Shown in pieces: positions 43,901-52,612 of a DNA stretch of 64,000 bases. Location of the stretch: assembly GCF_013393365.1 (NCBI RefSeq), contig NZ_AP022321.1, positions 778,001 to 842,000 of the forward strand, in the 5' to 3' direction. The first letter of the stretch is position 1, and the number at the start of each line of letters is the position of its first letter. The stretch comes from Veillonella nakazawae (GTDB lineage: Bacteria; Bacillota; Negativicutes; Veillonellales; Veillonellaceae). A model generated the notes under the pieces. That model saw only the letters and a program-made list of their open reading frames with translations. It was not told the origin of the DNA and did not search any database. The position numbers and the translations under genes were made by a program.

Positions 43901-46900
43901 ATCGTCATGATCAACGTTTAGACTACTTACATGATAATATTGTAGATAACTCTACACGTATTACTGTAGTAGAAGATGGTGTTAAAGCTAATGCAAAAGA
44001 CATCAATGTAGTTGGCAATATTGCTTTGGAAAATCGTCAATTCATCGGCAATAACAAAGCTGCTATTGATAAAAACACTAAAGCAATTGATGCATTAAAA
44101 GGTCAAGTTGGCACTACAATTAAAAATATCGAAACTACAATTAATAATAAGATTACAGAAAATAATGTAACTATTAATAAAAATATCGATACTAAGATTG
44201 AAGCTAACAACACTGTTATTAACCAAAATATTGATCAAAAAATCAATAATAATAACACAACAATCATTAATAAAGTAGATCAAAACATTGACGCTAAAAT
44301 CAATACAAATAACACTACTATTCTTAACAAAGTTGATAAAAATATCGATGTAAAAATCAATGAAAATAACAAACAAATCAACAATACAATCAATACTAAG
44401 ATTGGTGATGTAAATGTTAAGATTGATGGCGTTAAAGGTGATTTGAATGGTCTTAAAGGTGATTTAGATGGCCTTAAAGGTCGTGTAGATCGTCATGATC
44501 AACGTTTAGACTACTTACAAGATAATATTAATGATCATTCCACACGTATCTCTATAGTTGAAGATGGTGTGAAAGCTAATGCAAAAGATATTAATGTAGT
44601 TGGTACAATTGCAATGGAAAACCGTAAATTCATTGGCGATAATAAAGTTGCTATTGCAAACAATACTAAAAATATCAACATCAATGCTAAAGCTATCGAT
44701 GAGTTAAAAGGTCAAGTAGGTCAATCATCTACAGTTATTAACGATATTAAGAAACAAATTACTAATATCAATGGTAAAGTAGAAAACAATACTACAAATA
44801 TTGCAAATAATACAACTAATATTGCTAAAAATGCTACAGCAATTAACAACGTAAATGTTAAAGTTGATGCTAATGCTAAAGCTATTGTAGACAACAGCAA
44901 ACGTATTGATGCAACTAATGTGAAAGTAGATGCTAACACTACTAATATTGCTAACAATACAACTGCGATCAACAACGTAAACGTTAAAGTTGATGCTAAT
45001 ACAAAGGCTATCGTAAATAATAGCAAACGTATCGATGCAACTAATGTGAAAGTAGATGCTAACACTACTAACATCGCTAACAATACAACTGCTATCAACA
45101 ACGTAAATGTTAAAGTTGAAGGTGTTAAAGGTGATGTAGCTGGCCTTACTAAACGTGTAGAACAAAACGAAAAAGACATCAACGTAGCTGGTACAATTGC
45201 AATTGAAAACCGTAAATTCATTGGCGATAACAAAGTTGCTATTGCAAATAACAAAGCTGCTATTGCAAATAACACTACAAATATCAATGTTAATGCAAAA
45301 GCTATTGATGAATTAAAAGGTCAAGTAGGTAAATCTTCTACAGTAATCAACGATATTAAAAAAGAAATTACTAATATCAATGGTAAAGTAGAAAATAATA
45401 CTACTAAAATTGCTACTAATGCTACAAACATTCAAGCTAATGTAGTAGCAATCGCTGATAATAGCAAACGTATCTCTGAAAACACTACAAATATTACTAA
45501 TAACACAACTAATATTGCTAAAAATACTACAGAAATTAACAACGTAAACGTTAAAGTTGATGGTGTTAAAGGTGATTTGGATGGTCTTACTAAACGTGTT
45601 GACAAAAATGAAAAAGATATCAATGTAGCTGGTACAATTGCTATCGAAAACCGTAAATTCATTGGCGATAACAAAAAAGCTATTGATGAATTAAAAGGTC
45701 AAGTTGGTAATACAGTTAAAAATATCGAAACTACTATTAATAACAAGATTACAGAAAATAATGTAACTATTAATAAAAATATCGATACTAAGATTGAAGC
45801 TAACAACACTGTAATTAACCAAAACATTGAAAATGCAATCAACGAAAATAACACAACAATTATTAACAAAGTTGATAAATCTGTAGATGTTAAGATCGCT
45901 GAAAACAACAAAGCGATTAACAATACAATCAACAATGTAAATGTTAGAGTTGACGGCATTAAAGGTGACTTGAATGGTCTTACTAAACGTGTTGACCAAA
46001 ATGAAAAAGACATCAATGTAGCTGGTACAATTGCAATGGAAAACCGTACATTCATTGGCAATAACAAAGCTGCTATCGACAAGAATACAAAAGCTATCGA
46101 AGCATTGAACGGTAAAGTTGGTACTACTATCACTAACATCGAATCTACTATCAATAACAAGATTGAAGCTAACAATACTACAATCCTTAACAAAGTAGAT
46201 CAAAATATCGATGCTAAGATTACTGCTAATAACACAACAATCATTAACAAAGTTGATAAAAACATCGATGTAAAAATCAATGAAAACAACAAACAAATCA
46301 ACAATACAATCAATACTAAGATTGGTGATGTAAATGTTAAGATTGATGGTGTTAAAGGTGATGTAGCTGGTCTTACTAAACGTGTAGATCGTCATGATGA
46401 ACGTTTAGATTACTTAGAAGGTAATACTGTAGATAACTCTACACGTATCAGCGCTAATGAAGATGCTATTAAAGCATTAAAGGGCCAAGTTGGTACAACA
46501 GTTACTAATGTTGAAAACACAATCAACGCTAAGATTGAAGCTAACAACACAGTAATTAGAAATGATATCAACACTGCAATTACTAATAACAACACTGTTA
46601 TTAACAAAAACATTGAAACTGCAATCAACGAAAATAACAAAACAATCATTAACAAAGTTGACCAAAATATTGATGCTAAGATTGCTAATAACAACACAGA
46701 AATCAATAAAACTATCAACAACAAAGTTAATGAAGTAAATGTTAAAGTTGAAGCTAATGCAAATGCAATTGCTAATAATAGCAAGTCTATTACTGACATC
46801 AAAGCAAATGTAGCTAATATTAACAATAAAGTAGAGTCTAACACTACAAATATTGCTAATAACACTGCAGCTATTGCGAATGTAAGCAAACAAGTTACAA

Positions 46901-48873
46901 ATAATACAACTAACATTGCTCACAATGCAACAGCTATTGCAAACATTAGCAAACAAGTTGCTGGTAACACTGCTAACATTACAGATGTAACTGCTAAAGT
47001 AAATGCTAATACTGGTCGTATTGAATCTAATACAACAGCTATTAATAACTTAACTGGTAAAGTTGATGCTAACTCTCAAGCAATTGAATCCTTGAAGGGT
47101 CAAGTTGGTAAAGGCAATACTACAATCGTTAATGTAGCTCAAAAAGTAGAAAATATTACTCAAAACATTAACGCTCAAAACAGCAATATCCAAGCTAATA
47201 CTGTAAACATTCAAAATAATACTTCCAATATTAATAACATTAAAGCTAATGTTGTTAACGTTGAAAAGAATGTAAACAATATTAAAGCTGATGTGACAGT
47301 AGTTAAAGCCGATATCACAAACATCAATGCTAAAGTTGATCAAAAAATCAATATTGTAAACAACAACATTACTAACGTTAAAAACGATGTGAAGAACATT
47401 GATGCTAAAGTTACAAACATTGATAACAAAGTTACTAATATTAACAATAAAGTAACTAACATCGATAGCAAAGTAAATGATATTGATGTGAAAGTTAATA
47501 ATCAAAATACTGTAATCAACAATATCAAAACTGATGTATCTGGTTTGAAAGATCAAGTTGGCAAAAATACTGAAGCAATTAAGAACTTACAAAATGTAAG
47601 CGCTGATGTAAACAAAGTAAAAGAACAAGTTAATGTTAATACTCAAAAAGCAAATGCTAACGAAGAACGCATTAAAAATGTTCAAAGCCAAGTTTCTGTT
47701 AATACTGAAGCAATCAAACATAACACTGAAAACATCAATATTAACAAAGCAGCGATCAAGCAAAATGCTGAAGCAATTCAAAATACTAATGTAACTGTAC
47801 AAAAAGTAATCAACAAAGTTGATGAACATAGTAAAGTTATTAACGATGTATCTAAACAAGTTAATACTAATACAACTAATATTGCTAATATTAATAATGT
47901 TGTTAACCAAAATACAACTAATATTACAAATGTAACTAACCAAGTTAATGCAAATACAAGCAATATTAGCAAAGTATCTAGCCAAGTTAATACAAATACT
48001 ACAAACATCAACACTCTAAATGCTAAAGTAGATACTAATGTTACAAATATCACTAAGGTAGATAACCGTGTAACTGCAGTAGCTAACCAAGTTAACGAAA
48101 ATGCACAATTAACTAAAGCTGTTGGTACTCTAGCACTAGAAAATCATGAAAAAGTTAGTGTATTAGGTTTACAAGTAAACAAAAATACTGAAGACATTTC
48201 TAACAATGCAACAGCAATTGCAAATGTAAATACTAAAGTTGATGAAAACGTTAAATTAACTAAAAACATTGGTGCTATTGCATTAGAAAATAATGAAAAA
48301 GTTAATGTATTGGGCTTACAAGTAAATAAAAATACTCAAGATATCAGTACATTAGCAGAAGCTGCAAATTACAGCTTGAAAGCTTCTAACATTGCATTAC
48401 AAGATCATGCAACACTTGTACAACATGATGCACAAATCGCAGAAAACTCTCGCCGCATTAGCAGCGTAGAACGTGATGTTAAAGTTGTAGGTGCTAATGC
48501 AGCAGCTTTGGCAGCATTGAAACCTATCGAATACCATGAAGGTCAAAAAGCTCAAATTATGGCCGCTGTTGGTACTTACAAAGGTAAAACATCTACTGCG
48601 TTGGGTGTAGCTCATTATGCAAATCCTGATTTATTAATCCATGCTGGTGCAGCTTATGGTGGTGACCATAGCGTAATGGCAAATGCTGGTGTAACAATCG
48701 GTATTGGTAATGCTCCTACAGCTCCTAAAGCATCTCCTGCAACTGTAAAAGTTCTTGAAGACAAAGTGGCTGATTTGCAAGCACAAAACAAAGAAATTCG
48801 TGAACTTCTTGATAAAGTGATTGCACAACAACCACAACAAGCTCCAAAAGTAGCTGTAAAAACAACTAAATAA
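40981..48873 (+). CDS. Giant trimeric autotransporter adhesin
   Basis: 2630 residues from ATG 40981, preceded by GGGAGGGAAC. Residues 1-28 match an extended signal peptide region (MNKVFKVVWSATKHAYVV) and 29-52 the hydrophobic core with cleavage after VANA. Residues about 85-150 are Gln-rich (CAA/CAG). The remaining ~2350 residues are an Asn/Lys/Thr/Ile/Val-rich coiled-coil stalk with repeats such as INNKVDKNIDVKINENN, DGVKGDLDGL and RVDRHDQRLDYL. I see no cysteine. The YadA-like anchor is about 2505-2575 (GTYKGKTSTALGVAHYANPD, then GGDHSVMANAGVTIGIG), which should form a trimeric barrel. An unusual coiled-coil tail of about 55 residues follows. Likely role: surface adhesion, aggregation and biofilm, as for Veillonella adhesins of this class. 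Confidence 0.9.
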   Translation: MNKVFKVVWSATKHAYVVTSELAKSHQKSATTIVAAVILAASFSGGVANASSPEDWARADLIGSQRWLTPDQNAWGHMQDQHQVDPQQLDQQQQQQQQQQQQQQQQQQWQQQVPQQQQQQQRRPRPQVPQQQQQQQQWQQQVPQEQQQQQIPKKGGSNGNTVINNYYTVVTTDVENVKKNTHNINVVNKKVDINTTNINTVNNKVESVKTDINKINAKVDKNSKDIEGLKGHIGTQITDIKQNITNINNNIDAKFTKINNDIDVKIDNKITNITNNVVNNVNTNIDASVKKHIEANNTNIINQVNQNIKNEIQNNNTTILNQVDQKIENNNTTIINNVNKDVDVKINDIKTTINNTKNELNTNISNVKNELNQNINNVDVKVSDNKKAINNLTVNVNKNSKSIADLTTKVENNTQNIDANNTFIMENRKLIGDNKKAINENKKSIDDLKGKVGTTINNINTTIDNKISENNTKIINEVNNNVDVKINDSKTNIINEVNKNINTQIEANNTTIINQVNTNVDNKINAVKADITKINNSVTDLSAKVDANTTNITNNTTNINKNATAITELNTKVDNQGKVLVNHEGRIQTLEQDNKTIKTDVSNTQNQVNINTKDIADLKGKVGQNIGNVQVDIKDIKNNITNINSKVDANVTAINNVNVKVDGVKGDLNGLKDRVDRHDQRLDFLQDNIADNSTRISIVEDNVKTNTTNIVDNSKRIDANSARISNNEKAINDLKGHVGTQITNIENTITNKINENNTVINKNIDTKIEANNTVINQNIDKKINNNNTTIINKVDQNIDAKITENNKVINNNINNVNVKIDGVKGDLDGLTKRVAQNEKDINVAGTIAIENRTLIGANKKAIDELKGHVGNQITNIENTITNKINENNTVINKTIDNKIEANNTTIINKVDNNIDAKINANNTTIINKVDKNIDVKINENNTQINNTINKKIGDVNVKIDGVKGDLDGLKGRVDRHDQRLDYLHDNIVDNSTRITVVEDGVKANAKDINVVGNIALENRQFIGNNKAAIDKNTKAIDALKGQVGTTIKNIETTINNKITENNVTINKNIDTKIEANNTVINQNIDQKINNNNTTIINKVDQNIDAKINTNNTTILNKVDKNIDVKINENNKQINNTINTKIGDVNVKIDGVKGDLNGLKGDLDGLKGRVDRHDQRLDYLQDNINDHSTRISIVEDGVKANAKDINVVGTIAMENRKFIGDNKVAIANNTKNININAKAIDELKGQVGQSSTVINDIKKQITNINGKVENNTTNIANNTTNIAKNATAINNVNVKVDANAKAIVDNSKRIDATNVKVDANTTNIANNTTAINNVNVKVDANTKAIVNNSKRIDATNVKVDANTTNIANNTTAINNVNVKVEGVKGDVAGLTKRVEQNEKDINVAGTIAIENRKFIGDNKVAIANNKAAIANNTTNINVNAKAIDELKGQVGKSSTVINDIKKEITNINGKVENNTTKIATNATNIQANVVAIADNSKRISENTTNITNNTTNIAKNTTEINNVNVKVDGVKGDLDGLTKRVDKNEKDINVAGTIAIENRKFIGDNKKAIDELKGQVGNTVKNIETTINNKITENNVTINKNIDTKIEANNTVINQNIENAINENNTTIINKVDKSVDVKIAENNKAINNTINNVNVRVDGIKGDLNGLTKRVDQNEKDINVAGTIAMENRTFIGNNKAAIDKNTKAIEALNGKVGTTITNIESTINNKIEANNTTILNKVDQNIDAKITANNTTIINKVDKNIDVKINENNKQINNTINTKIGDVNVKIDGVKGDVAGLTKRVDRHDERLDYLEGNTVDNSTRISANEDAIKALKGQVGTTVTNVENTINAKIEANNTVIRNDINTAITNNNTVINKNIETAINENNKTIINKVDQNIDAKIANNNTEINKTINNKVNEVNVKVEANANAIANNSKSITDIKANVANINNKVESNTTNIANNTAAIANVSKQVTNNTTNIAHNATAIANISKQVAGNTANITDVTAKVNANTGRIESNTTAINNLTGKVDANSQAIESLKGQVGKGNTTIVNVAQKVENITQNINAQNSNIQANTVNIQNNTSNINNIKANVVNVEKNVNNIKADVTVVKADITNINAKVDQKINIVNNNITNVKNDVKNIDAKVTNIDNKVTNINNKVTNIDSKVNDIDVKVNNQNTVINNIKTDVSGLKDQVGKNTEAIKNLQNVSADVNKVKEQVNVNTQKANANEERIKNVQSQVSVNTEAIKHNTENININKAAIKQNAEAIQNTNVTVQKVINKVDEHSKVINDVSKQVNTNTTNIANINNVVNQNTTNITNVTNQVNANTSNISKVSSQVNTNTTNINTLNAKVDTNVTNITKVDNRVTAVANQVNENAQLTKAVGTLALENHEKVSVLGLQVNKNTEDISNNATAIANVNTKVDENVKLTKNIGAIALENNEKVNVLGLQVNKNTQDISTLAEAANYSLKASNIALQDHATLVQHDAQIAENSRRISSVERDVKVVGANAAALAALKPIEYHEGQKAQIMAAVGTYKGKTSTALGVAHYANPDLLIHAGAAYGGDHSVMANAGVTIGIGNAPTAPKASPATVKVLEDKVADLQAQNKEIRELLDKVIAQQPQQAPKVAVKTTK
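41233..41434 (+). repeat. CAA/CAG trinucleotide tract coding polyglutamine
   Basis: About 200 bp of CAA and CAG codons, broken by TGG CAA CAA CAA GTG CCG-type units that repeat (WQQQVPQ). It encodes Gln-rich residues about 85-150 of the adhesin. Slippage would alter length in frame. Confidence 0.9.
41460..48000 (+). repeat. Intragenic coiled-coil repeats of the adhesin
   Basis: Near-identical DNA segments recur, for example the block coding NKNIDTKIEANNTVINQNI (about 43262, 44180 and 45775) and the DGVKGD block (about 42960, 43440, 43860, 44420, 45120, 45560, 45950 and 46350). Unit spacing is roughly 400 bp. Recombination between copies could expand or shrink the stalk. Confidence 0.8.
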
Positions 48874-48920
48874 TATGCCTCCCAACCGATGGGTTACATG
48901 ATAATCTATCGTAGGTATAG

Positions 48921-48956
48921 AAACCGCGTAGCAGAAATGCTACGCGGTTTTCTTTT
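48921..48956 (+). terminator. Intrinsic terminator of adhesin gene
   Basis: AAACCGCGTAGCA and TGCTACGCGGTTTT form a GC-rich stem followed by CTTTT. Confidence 0.92.
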
Positions 48957-49271
48957 GTGTGGATGTGTGGTGATTATCTCCATATATATCTTTATATTTT
49001 GGTGTAATAGAGTGGATAGCTATCTTGTAGTGGGGATTAGATACAGATAGAACTATATAATTCCTCTTGGTGGTAGATAGTGGTTTTTATGAGCTAATTA
49101 TTATTTATTTTCGAACATATGTATCGAAGAAAAAACGAGAAAAATAGAGATTATGAAAGAAAAATATAAAAAAGTGGGATAAAAATGGATTTTTTATTGT
49201 GAATGGTGGGGAATTGTGGTAGAATTTACCATATAGTGGTGGATAAGGAATAGTAAAGGGCGGTGATACGT
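48957..49271 (+). other. Intergenic region with the mraZ promoter
   Basis: Between the adhesin terminator and mraZ. The first 200 bp is AT-rich with no visible gene. The promoter and possible MraZ operator are at 49197-49226. Additional GTGG-type repeats (GTGGTGGATAAGG near 49235) continue toward the start codon. Confidence 0.5.
49197..49226 (+). promoter_or_regulatory. Promoter of dcw cluster overlapping a putative MraZ box
   Basis: TTGTGA (49197-49202), 17-bp spacer and TAGAAT (49220-49225). Three 10-bp-period units cover it: TTGTGAATGG, TGGGGAATTG and TGGTAGAATT. MraZ is known to bind TGGGN repeats with 10-bp periodicity in its own promoter; the match here is degenerate, so autoregulation is inferred. 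Confidence 0.5.
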
Positions 49272-49703
49272 ATGTTCATGGGAGAATATAATCACACCAT
49301 TGATACAAAAGGGCGGATGATTATACCCGCGAAAATACGTGAACAACTAGGCGAAGTATGCATTGTGACTAAGGGCCTAGATAACTGCTTAGCTATTTAC
49401 ACCGAAGAAGCGTGGAAGAAAATTTCTACAGCTTTACAATCACAATCCTCCACTAAAGCTAGCGTACGTGCCTTAAAACGTTTTGTTTTTGGTAGTGCTG
49501 CTGAGCTTGAGTATGATAAACAAGGTCGTGTCCTCATTCCTGTACCACTACGTGAATATGCGAGCCTTGATAAACAGGCCGTTATTGTCGGTGCTGGGGA
49601 TCACGTTGAAATTTGGAGCCGCGAAAAATATGATTACTATGATGATCAAGTGGCTGAAAGTATGGAAGAATTAGTCGAAGGGCTTGAAGGGATTATGTTA
49701 TAG
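49272..49703 (+). CDS. mraZ: Transcriptional regulator MraZ
   Basis: 143 residues from ATG 49272 (MFMGEYNHTIDTKGRMIIPAK). The duplicated SpoVT/AbrB-type fold is visible: DTKGRMIIPAKIREQL near 12-27 and YDKQGRVLIPVPLREYA near 81-97. It forms a ring oligomer that binds the promoter of the dcw cluster. The frame can extend to a GTG at 49263, but GGGCGGTG lies at a better distance from the ATG. It heads the cell-wall and division cluster and is 9 nt upstream of rsmH. Confidence 0.95.
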   Translation: MFMGEYNHTIDTKGRMIIPAKIREQLGEVCIVTKGLDNCLAIYTEEAWKKISTALQSQSSTKASVRALKRFVFGSAAELEYDKQGRVLIPVPLREYASLDKQAVIVGAGDHVEIWSREKYDYYDDQVAESMEELVEGLEGIML

Positions 49704-49712
49704 GAGGCTATG

Positions 49713-50645
49713 ATGGAATTTAATCATACCAGCGTACTTTTACGCGAAACGGTGGACTCCGTCGTAACTAATCCAAAAGGCATTTATGTGGACTGTACCC
49801 TTGGTGGGGCAGGACATGCGCACGCAGTGGGCGAAATGCTTGACCCAGAAGGCATGATAATCGGTTTAGATCAAGATGAAGATGCATTGAGCGTAGCTCG
49901 ACAGCGTCTATCTGATTTAAAGTGTCAGGTGTTAACGATACCGACAAACTTTTCTGACTTAAAGGAAGCCCTTCAAAATGAGGGCATCTATGAAGTAGAT
50001 GGTTTTATCTTTGATCTTGGCGTATCAAGTTATCAATTAGATACACCAGAACGTGGCTTTTCATATATGAATGATGGTCCACTTGATATGCGGATGGATA
50101 AGGAAGCACCATTAACAGCAGAGGAAGTTGTTAATGAATATGATGCTGAAGCACTATTGCAAATTATCCGTGACTATGGTGAAGAACGATGGGCTAAGCG
50201 GATTGTTGAATTCATCGTTAATGCACGTCAAGAAAAACGAATAACCACTACTGGTGAGTTAGTTAGAATTATTAAACAAGCAATACCTGCGAAGGCGCGT
50301 CAAGATGGACCGCATCCGGCAAAACGGACGTTCCAAGCCATTCGCATTGAAGTAAATAGAGAATTAGCTATCTTGCATGATAGTTTTGTAGATGCTGTAT
50401 CCATGTTGAAACCAAAGGGGAAAATTGGGGTTATCACATTTCACTCCTTGGAAGATCGAATTACAAAACAAACTTTCAAAGAGTTGAGTACAGCATGTAT
50501 ATGTCCTCCAGAACTACCGATGTGTGTATGTAACCACAAAGCTGTTGTGAAGGCGAAGAATAAGGCTATAGAGCCAAGTGCAGGGGAGATTGAGGTTAAT
50601 CCGAGGGCTAGAAGCGCGAAGTTGCGCGTAGCCGTCAAGTTGTAG
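49713..50645 (+). CDS. rsmH: 16S rRNA m4C1402 methyltransferase RsmH
   Basis: About 310 residues. N4-methylates C1402 of 16S rRNA. SAM-binding motif YVDCTLGGAGHAHAVGEML (about 24-42), FDLGVSSYQLD near 91-101 and the late GVITFHSLEDRITKQ. The ATG at 49713 has AGGAGG at 5 nt; the overlapping ATG at 49710 is only 2 nt from it. Second gene of the cluster, in its usual position after mraZ. Confidence 0.95.
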   Translation: MEFNHTSVLLRETVDSVVTNPKGIYVDCTLGGAGHAHAVGEMLDPEGMIIGLDQDEDALSVARQRLSDLKCQVLTIPTNFSDLKEALQNEGIYEVDGFIFDLGVSSYQLDTPERGFSYMNDGPLDMRMDKEAPLTAEEVVNEYDAEALLQIIRDYGEERWAKRIVEFIVNARQEKRITTTGELVRIIKQAIPAKARQDGPHPAKRTFQAIRIEVNRELAILHDSFVDAVSMLKPKGKIGVITFHSLEDRITKQTFKELSTACICPPELPMCVCNHKAVVKAKNKAIEPSAGEIEVNPRARSAKLRVAVKL

Positions 50646-50666
50646 AATTGGAAGGGGTTAGTGTTT

Positions 50667-51071
50667 ATGTTAGCGAGAAAGGCTGTTGTGGGCCAAGTAA
50701 AAAGCGATGTGTTGGTCGCTTCACAAGGGAGAAAACGTAGTGCAAGTGTGGCTTTAGATTTGAGTCCTATGATGTGGCAAGTTGTATATGGTATTGCTGC
50801 ATTAGTTGCATTTTTGCTTATTATGATGGTTATGAATGCGTACAGCACAAAATTAGGCTACGAAGTAGTTAAAACACAGCAAGCTGTAGTACAATTAACA
50901 AAAGATAATGATGCTTTGGATGTTGAAGTGGCTTCCTTAAAGTCGCCCGTTCGTATCCAACAAATCGCAGAACAACAACTAGGGATGGTTTTGCCTGATT
51001 CTTTTGTTTATAGCACAAAAAGCGCTGTTACTGAACGCACTGTACAAGAGAAACAGCAAATTATAGACTAG
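50667..51071 (+). CDS. ftsL: Cell division protein FtsL-like
   Basis: About 134 residues. Short cytoplasmic N-terminus, one membrane helix (VVYGIAALVAFLLIMMVMNAY, about 41-61), then a coiled coil with heptads (VVKTQQAVVQLTKDNDALDVEVASLKSP) and the SPxRIQQIAEQQLGM motif seen in FtsL. It belongs to the FtsQ-FtsL-FtsB division subcomplex. Start is uncertain: GTG 50661 and ATG 50667 both lie after GAAGGGG. In most Firmicutes the next gene is a division penicillin-binding protein; here murE follows. Confidence 0.78.
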   Translation: MLARKAVVGQVKSDVLVASQGRKRSASVALDLSPMMWQVVYGIAALVAFLLIMMVMNAYSTKLGYEVVKTQQAVVQLTKDNDALDVEVASLKSPVRIQQIAEQQLGMVLPDSFVYSTKSAVTERTVQEKQQIID

Positions 51072-51073
51072 CA

Positions 51074-51104
51074 GGCAAAGCAGCTCGTATTGGGCTGCTT
51101 TCCT
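51074..51104 (+). terminator. Intra-operon hairpin between ftsL and murE
   Basis: GCAAAGCAGC (51075-51084) pairs with GCTGCTTT (51094-51101) and the following TTGC, without a long T-run. It could attenuate or mark processing. It stands where ftsI is usually found. Confidence 0.45.
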
Positions 51105-51126
51105 TTGCGTGTAAAGGAGATTGTAT

Positions 51127-52611
51127 ATGAAACAATTACAAGATATAGTAAAAACCTTGCAAACAACGCATGTAGAAGGTAATACAGCTGTTAAAGTATT
51201 AGATATTACAGCTGATTCTCGTGCTGTAAAAGTAGGCAGTTTATTTATTGCTTTAGATGGTGCCACTGTAGATGGTCATAATTATGTAAATAAAGCTGTT
51301 GAAGCTGGTGCAGTAGCAGTACTTGTATCTAAACCAGTAGAGGTAAGTGGTGATGTTTGTGTTATCACTGTAGAGGACACTCGTAAAGCTATGATGGCAT
51401 GTGTGCCATATTTCTTTGATTATCCAGCAAATTCCATGCGCATGATTGGCGTTACTGGTACGAATGGTAAAACGACTACAACGCATATGATTCGCCATAT
51501 TTTGAAAGCTCAAGGTCATAAAGTGGGCGTTATTGGTACTGTTCATATTATGATTGGTGATACAACATATCCAATTCATAATACGACACCTGATGTAGTG
51601 GATTTGCAACATATTCTTCATCAAATGGTAGAGGAAGGTGTTACACATTGCGTAATGGAGGTTTCTTCACACGCATTGGCATTGGGGCGAGTTTCTGGTG
51701 TTGAATATGATACAGCGGTATTTACAAACTTAACACAAGATCATTTGGACTTTCACAAGACCTTTGAAAATTATTTGGCAGCTAAGTGTAAATTATTTGA
51801 ACAAGTTAGCGCACCTAATCAAACTAAATCTGGTAAAGGGGCTATCATTAATATCGATGACGAATATGGTCATCGTGTAATTGAGAAAACAACAGCACCT
51901 ATCATTACTTACAGTATTGATGGTAAAGGTACGTTGAATGCTCATGATGTAGAAATGACACCTAAGTCTAGCCGTTACACTGTCTCTTATGATGGCTATG
52001 ACTATACAGTAGCTATGAATACCACAGGTTTATTTAATGTATATAATACTTTGGCTGCTATTGGTGCTTGTCTATTAGAAGGCATATCTATGGAAGATAT
52101 AGATAAAGCATTGAAAACATTTAGCGCTGTGCCTGGCCGTTTTGAGCTCATTGAAGAAGGTCAACCATTTGCTGTGGTTGTAGATTATGCACATACACCA
52201 GATGGGCTAGAAAATATTCTACAAACTGCAAAGGCTATTCAAGAAAATCGCATTATTGTAGTCTTTGGTTGTGGTGGTGACCGAGATGCGACAAAACGAC
52301 CTATCATGGGCCGTATTGCTGCACAATATGGTGATGTTGTGTATGTAACGTCTGACAATCCACGTACAGAGGATCCTGTACAAATTGTAAAAGATGTTGA
52401 AGCAGGCGTTAAAGAAGGCCTTCGTGAAGGCTCTCATTATGAAGTTATTGTTGATCGTCGGGAAGCGATTCAACATGCAATACAAAATGCAAAACCTGGG
52501 GATATTGTACTGATTGCAGGTAAGGGGCATGAGGATTACCAAATCTTAAAGGATAAAACGATTCATTTTGATGATCGTGAAGAGGCGCGAGCAGCCCTCA
52601 AGGAGATCTAA
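51127..52611 (+). CDS. murE: UDP-MurNAc-tripeptide synthetase MurE (meso-diaminopimelate type)
   Basis: 494 residues from ATG 51127, with AAAGGAGA at 6 nt. Adds the third stem-peptide residue to UDP-MurNAc-L-Ala-D-Glu. The P-loop is GVTGTNGKTTTTHMIR (about 114-129), and the central domain contains DHLDFHKTFENYLAAK. DNPRTEDP near residue 405 is the motif that selects meso-diaminopimelate; lysine-adding MurE has DDPN-like residues. This fits the diaminopimelate cell wall of Negativicutes, and lysC upstream in the window feeds that precursor. Confidence 0.95.
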   Translation: MKQLQDIVKTLQTTHVEGNTAVKVLDITADSRAVKVGSLFIALDGATVDGHNYVNKAVEAGAVAVLVSKPVEVSGDVCVITVEDTRKAMMACVPYFFDYPANSMRMIGVTGTNGKTTTTHMIRHILKAQGHKVGVIGTVHIMIGDTTYPIHNTTPDVVDLQHILHQMVEEGVTHCVMEVSSHALALGRVSGVEYDTAVFTNLTQDHLDFHKTFENYLAAKCKLFEQVSAPNQTKSGKGAIINIDDEYGHRVIEKTTAPIITYSIDGKGTLNAHDVEMTPKSSRYTVSYDGYDYTVAMNTTGLFNVYNTLAAIGACLLEGISMEDIDKALKTFSAVPGRFELIEEGQPFAVVVDYAHTPDGLENILQTAKAIQENRIIVVFGCGGDRDATKRPIMGRIAAQYGDVVYVTSDNPRTEDPVQIVKDVEAGVKEGLREGSHYEVIVDRREAIQHAIQNAKPGDIVLIAGKGHEDYQILKDKTIHFDDREEARAALKEI

Positions 52612-52612
52612 T

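Noticed and set aside
41460..48000. CRISPR-like repeats in the adhesin
   Set aside because: The repeats are in-frame coiled-coil codons with no uniform spacers, no leader and no cas genes nearby.
41162..48885. Many minus-strand open frames of 66-234 codons inside the adhesin
   Set aside because: They are shadows caused by the repetitive AT/Asn-rich coding sequence; none has a plausible ribosome binding site or a recognisable product, and all overlap the strongly supported sense gene.
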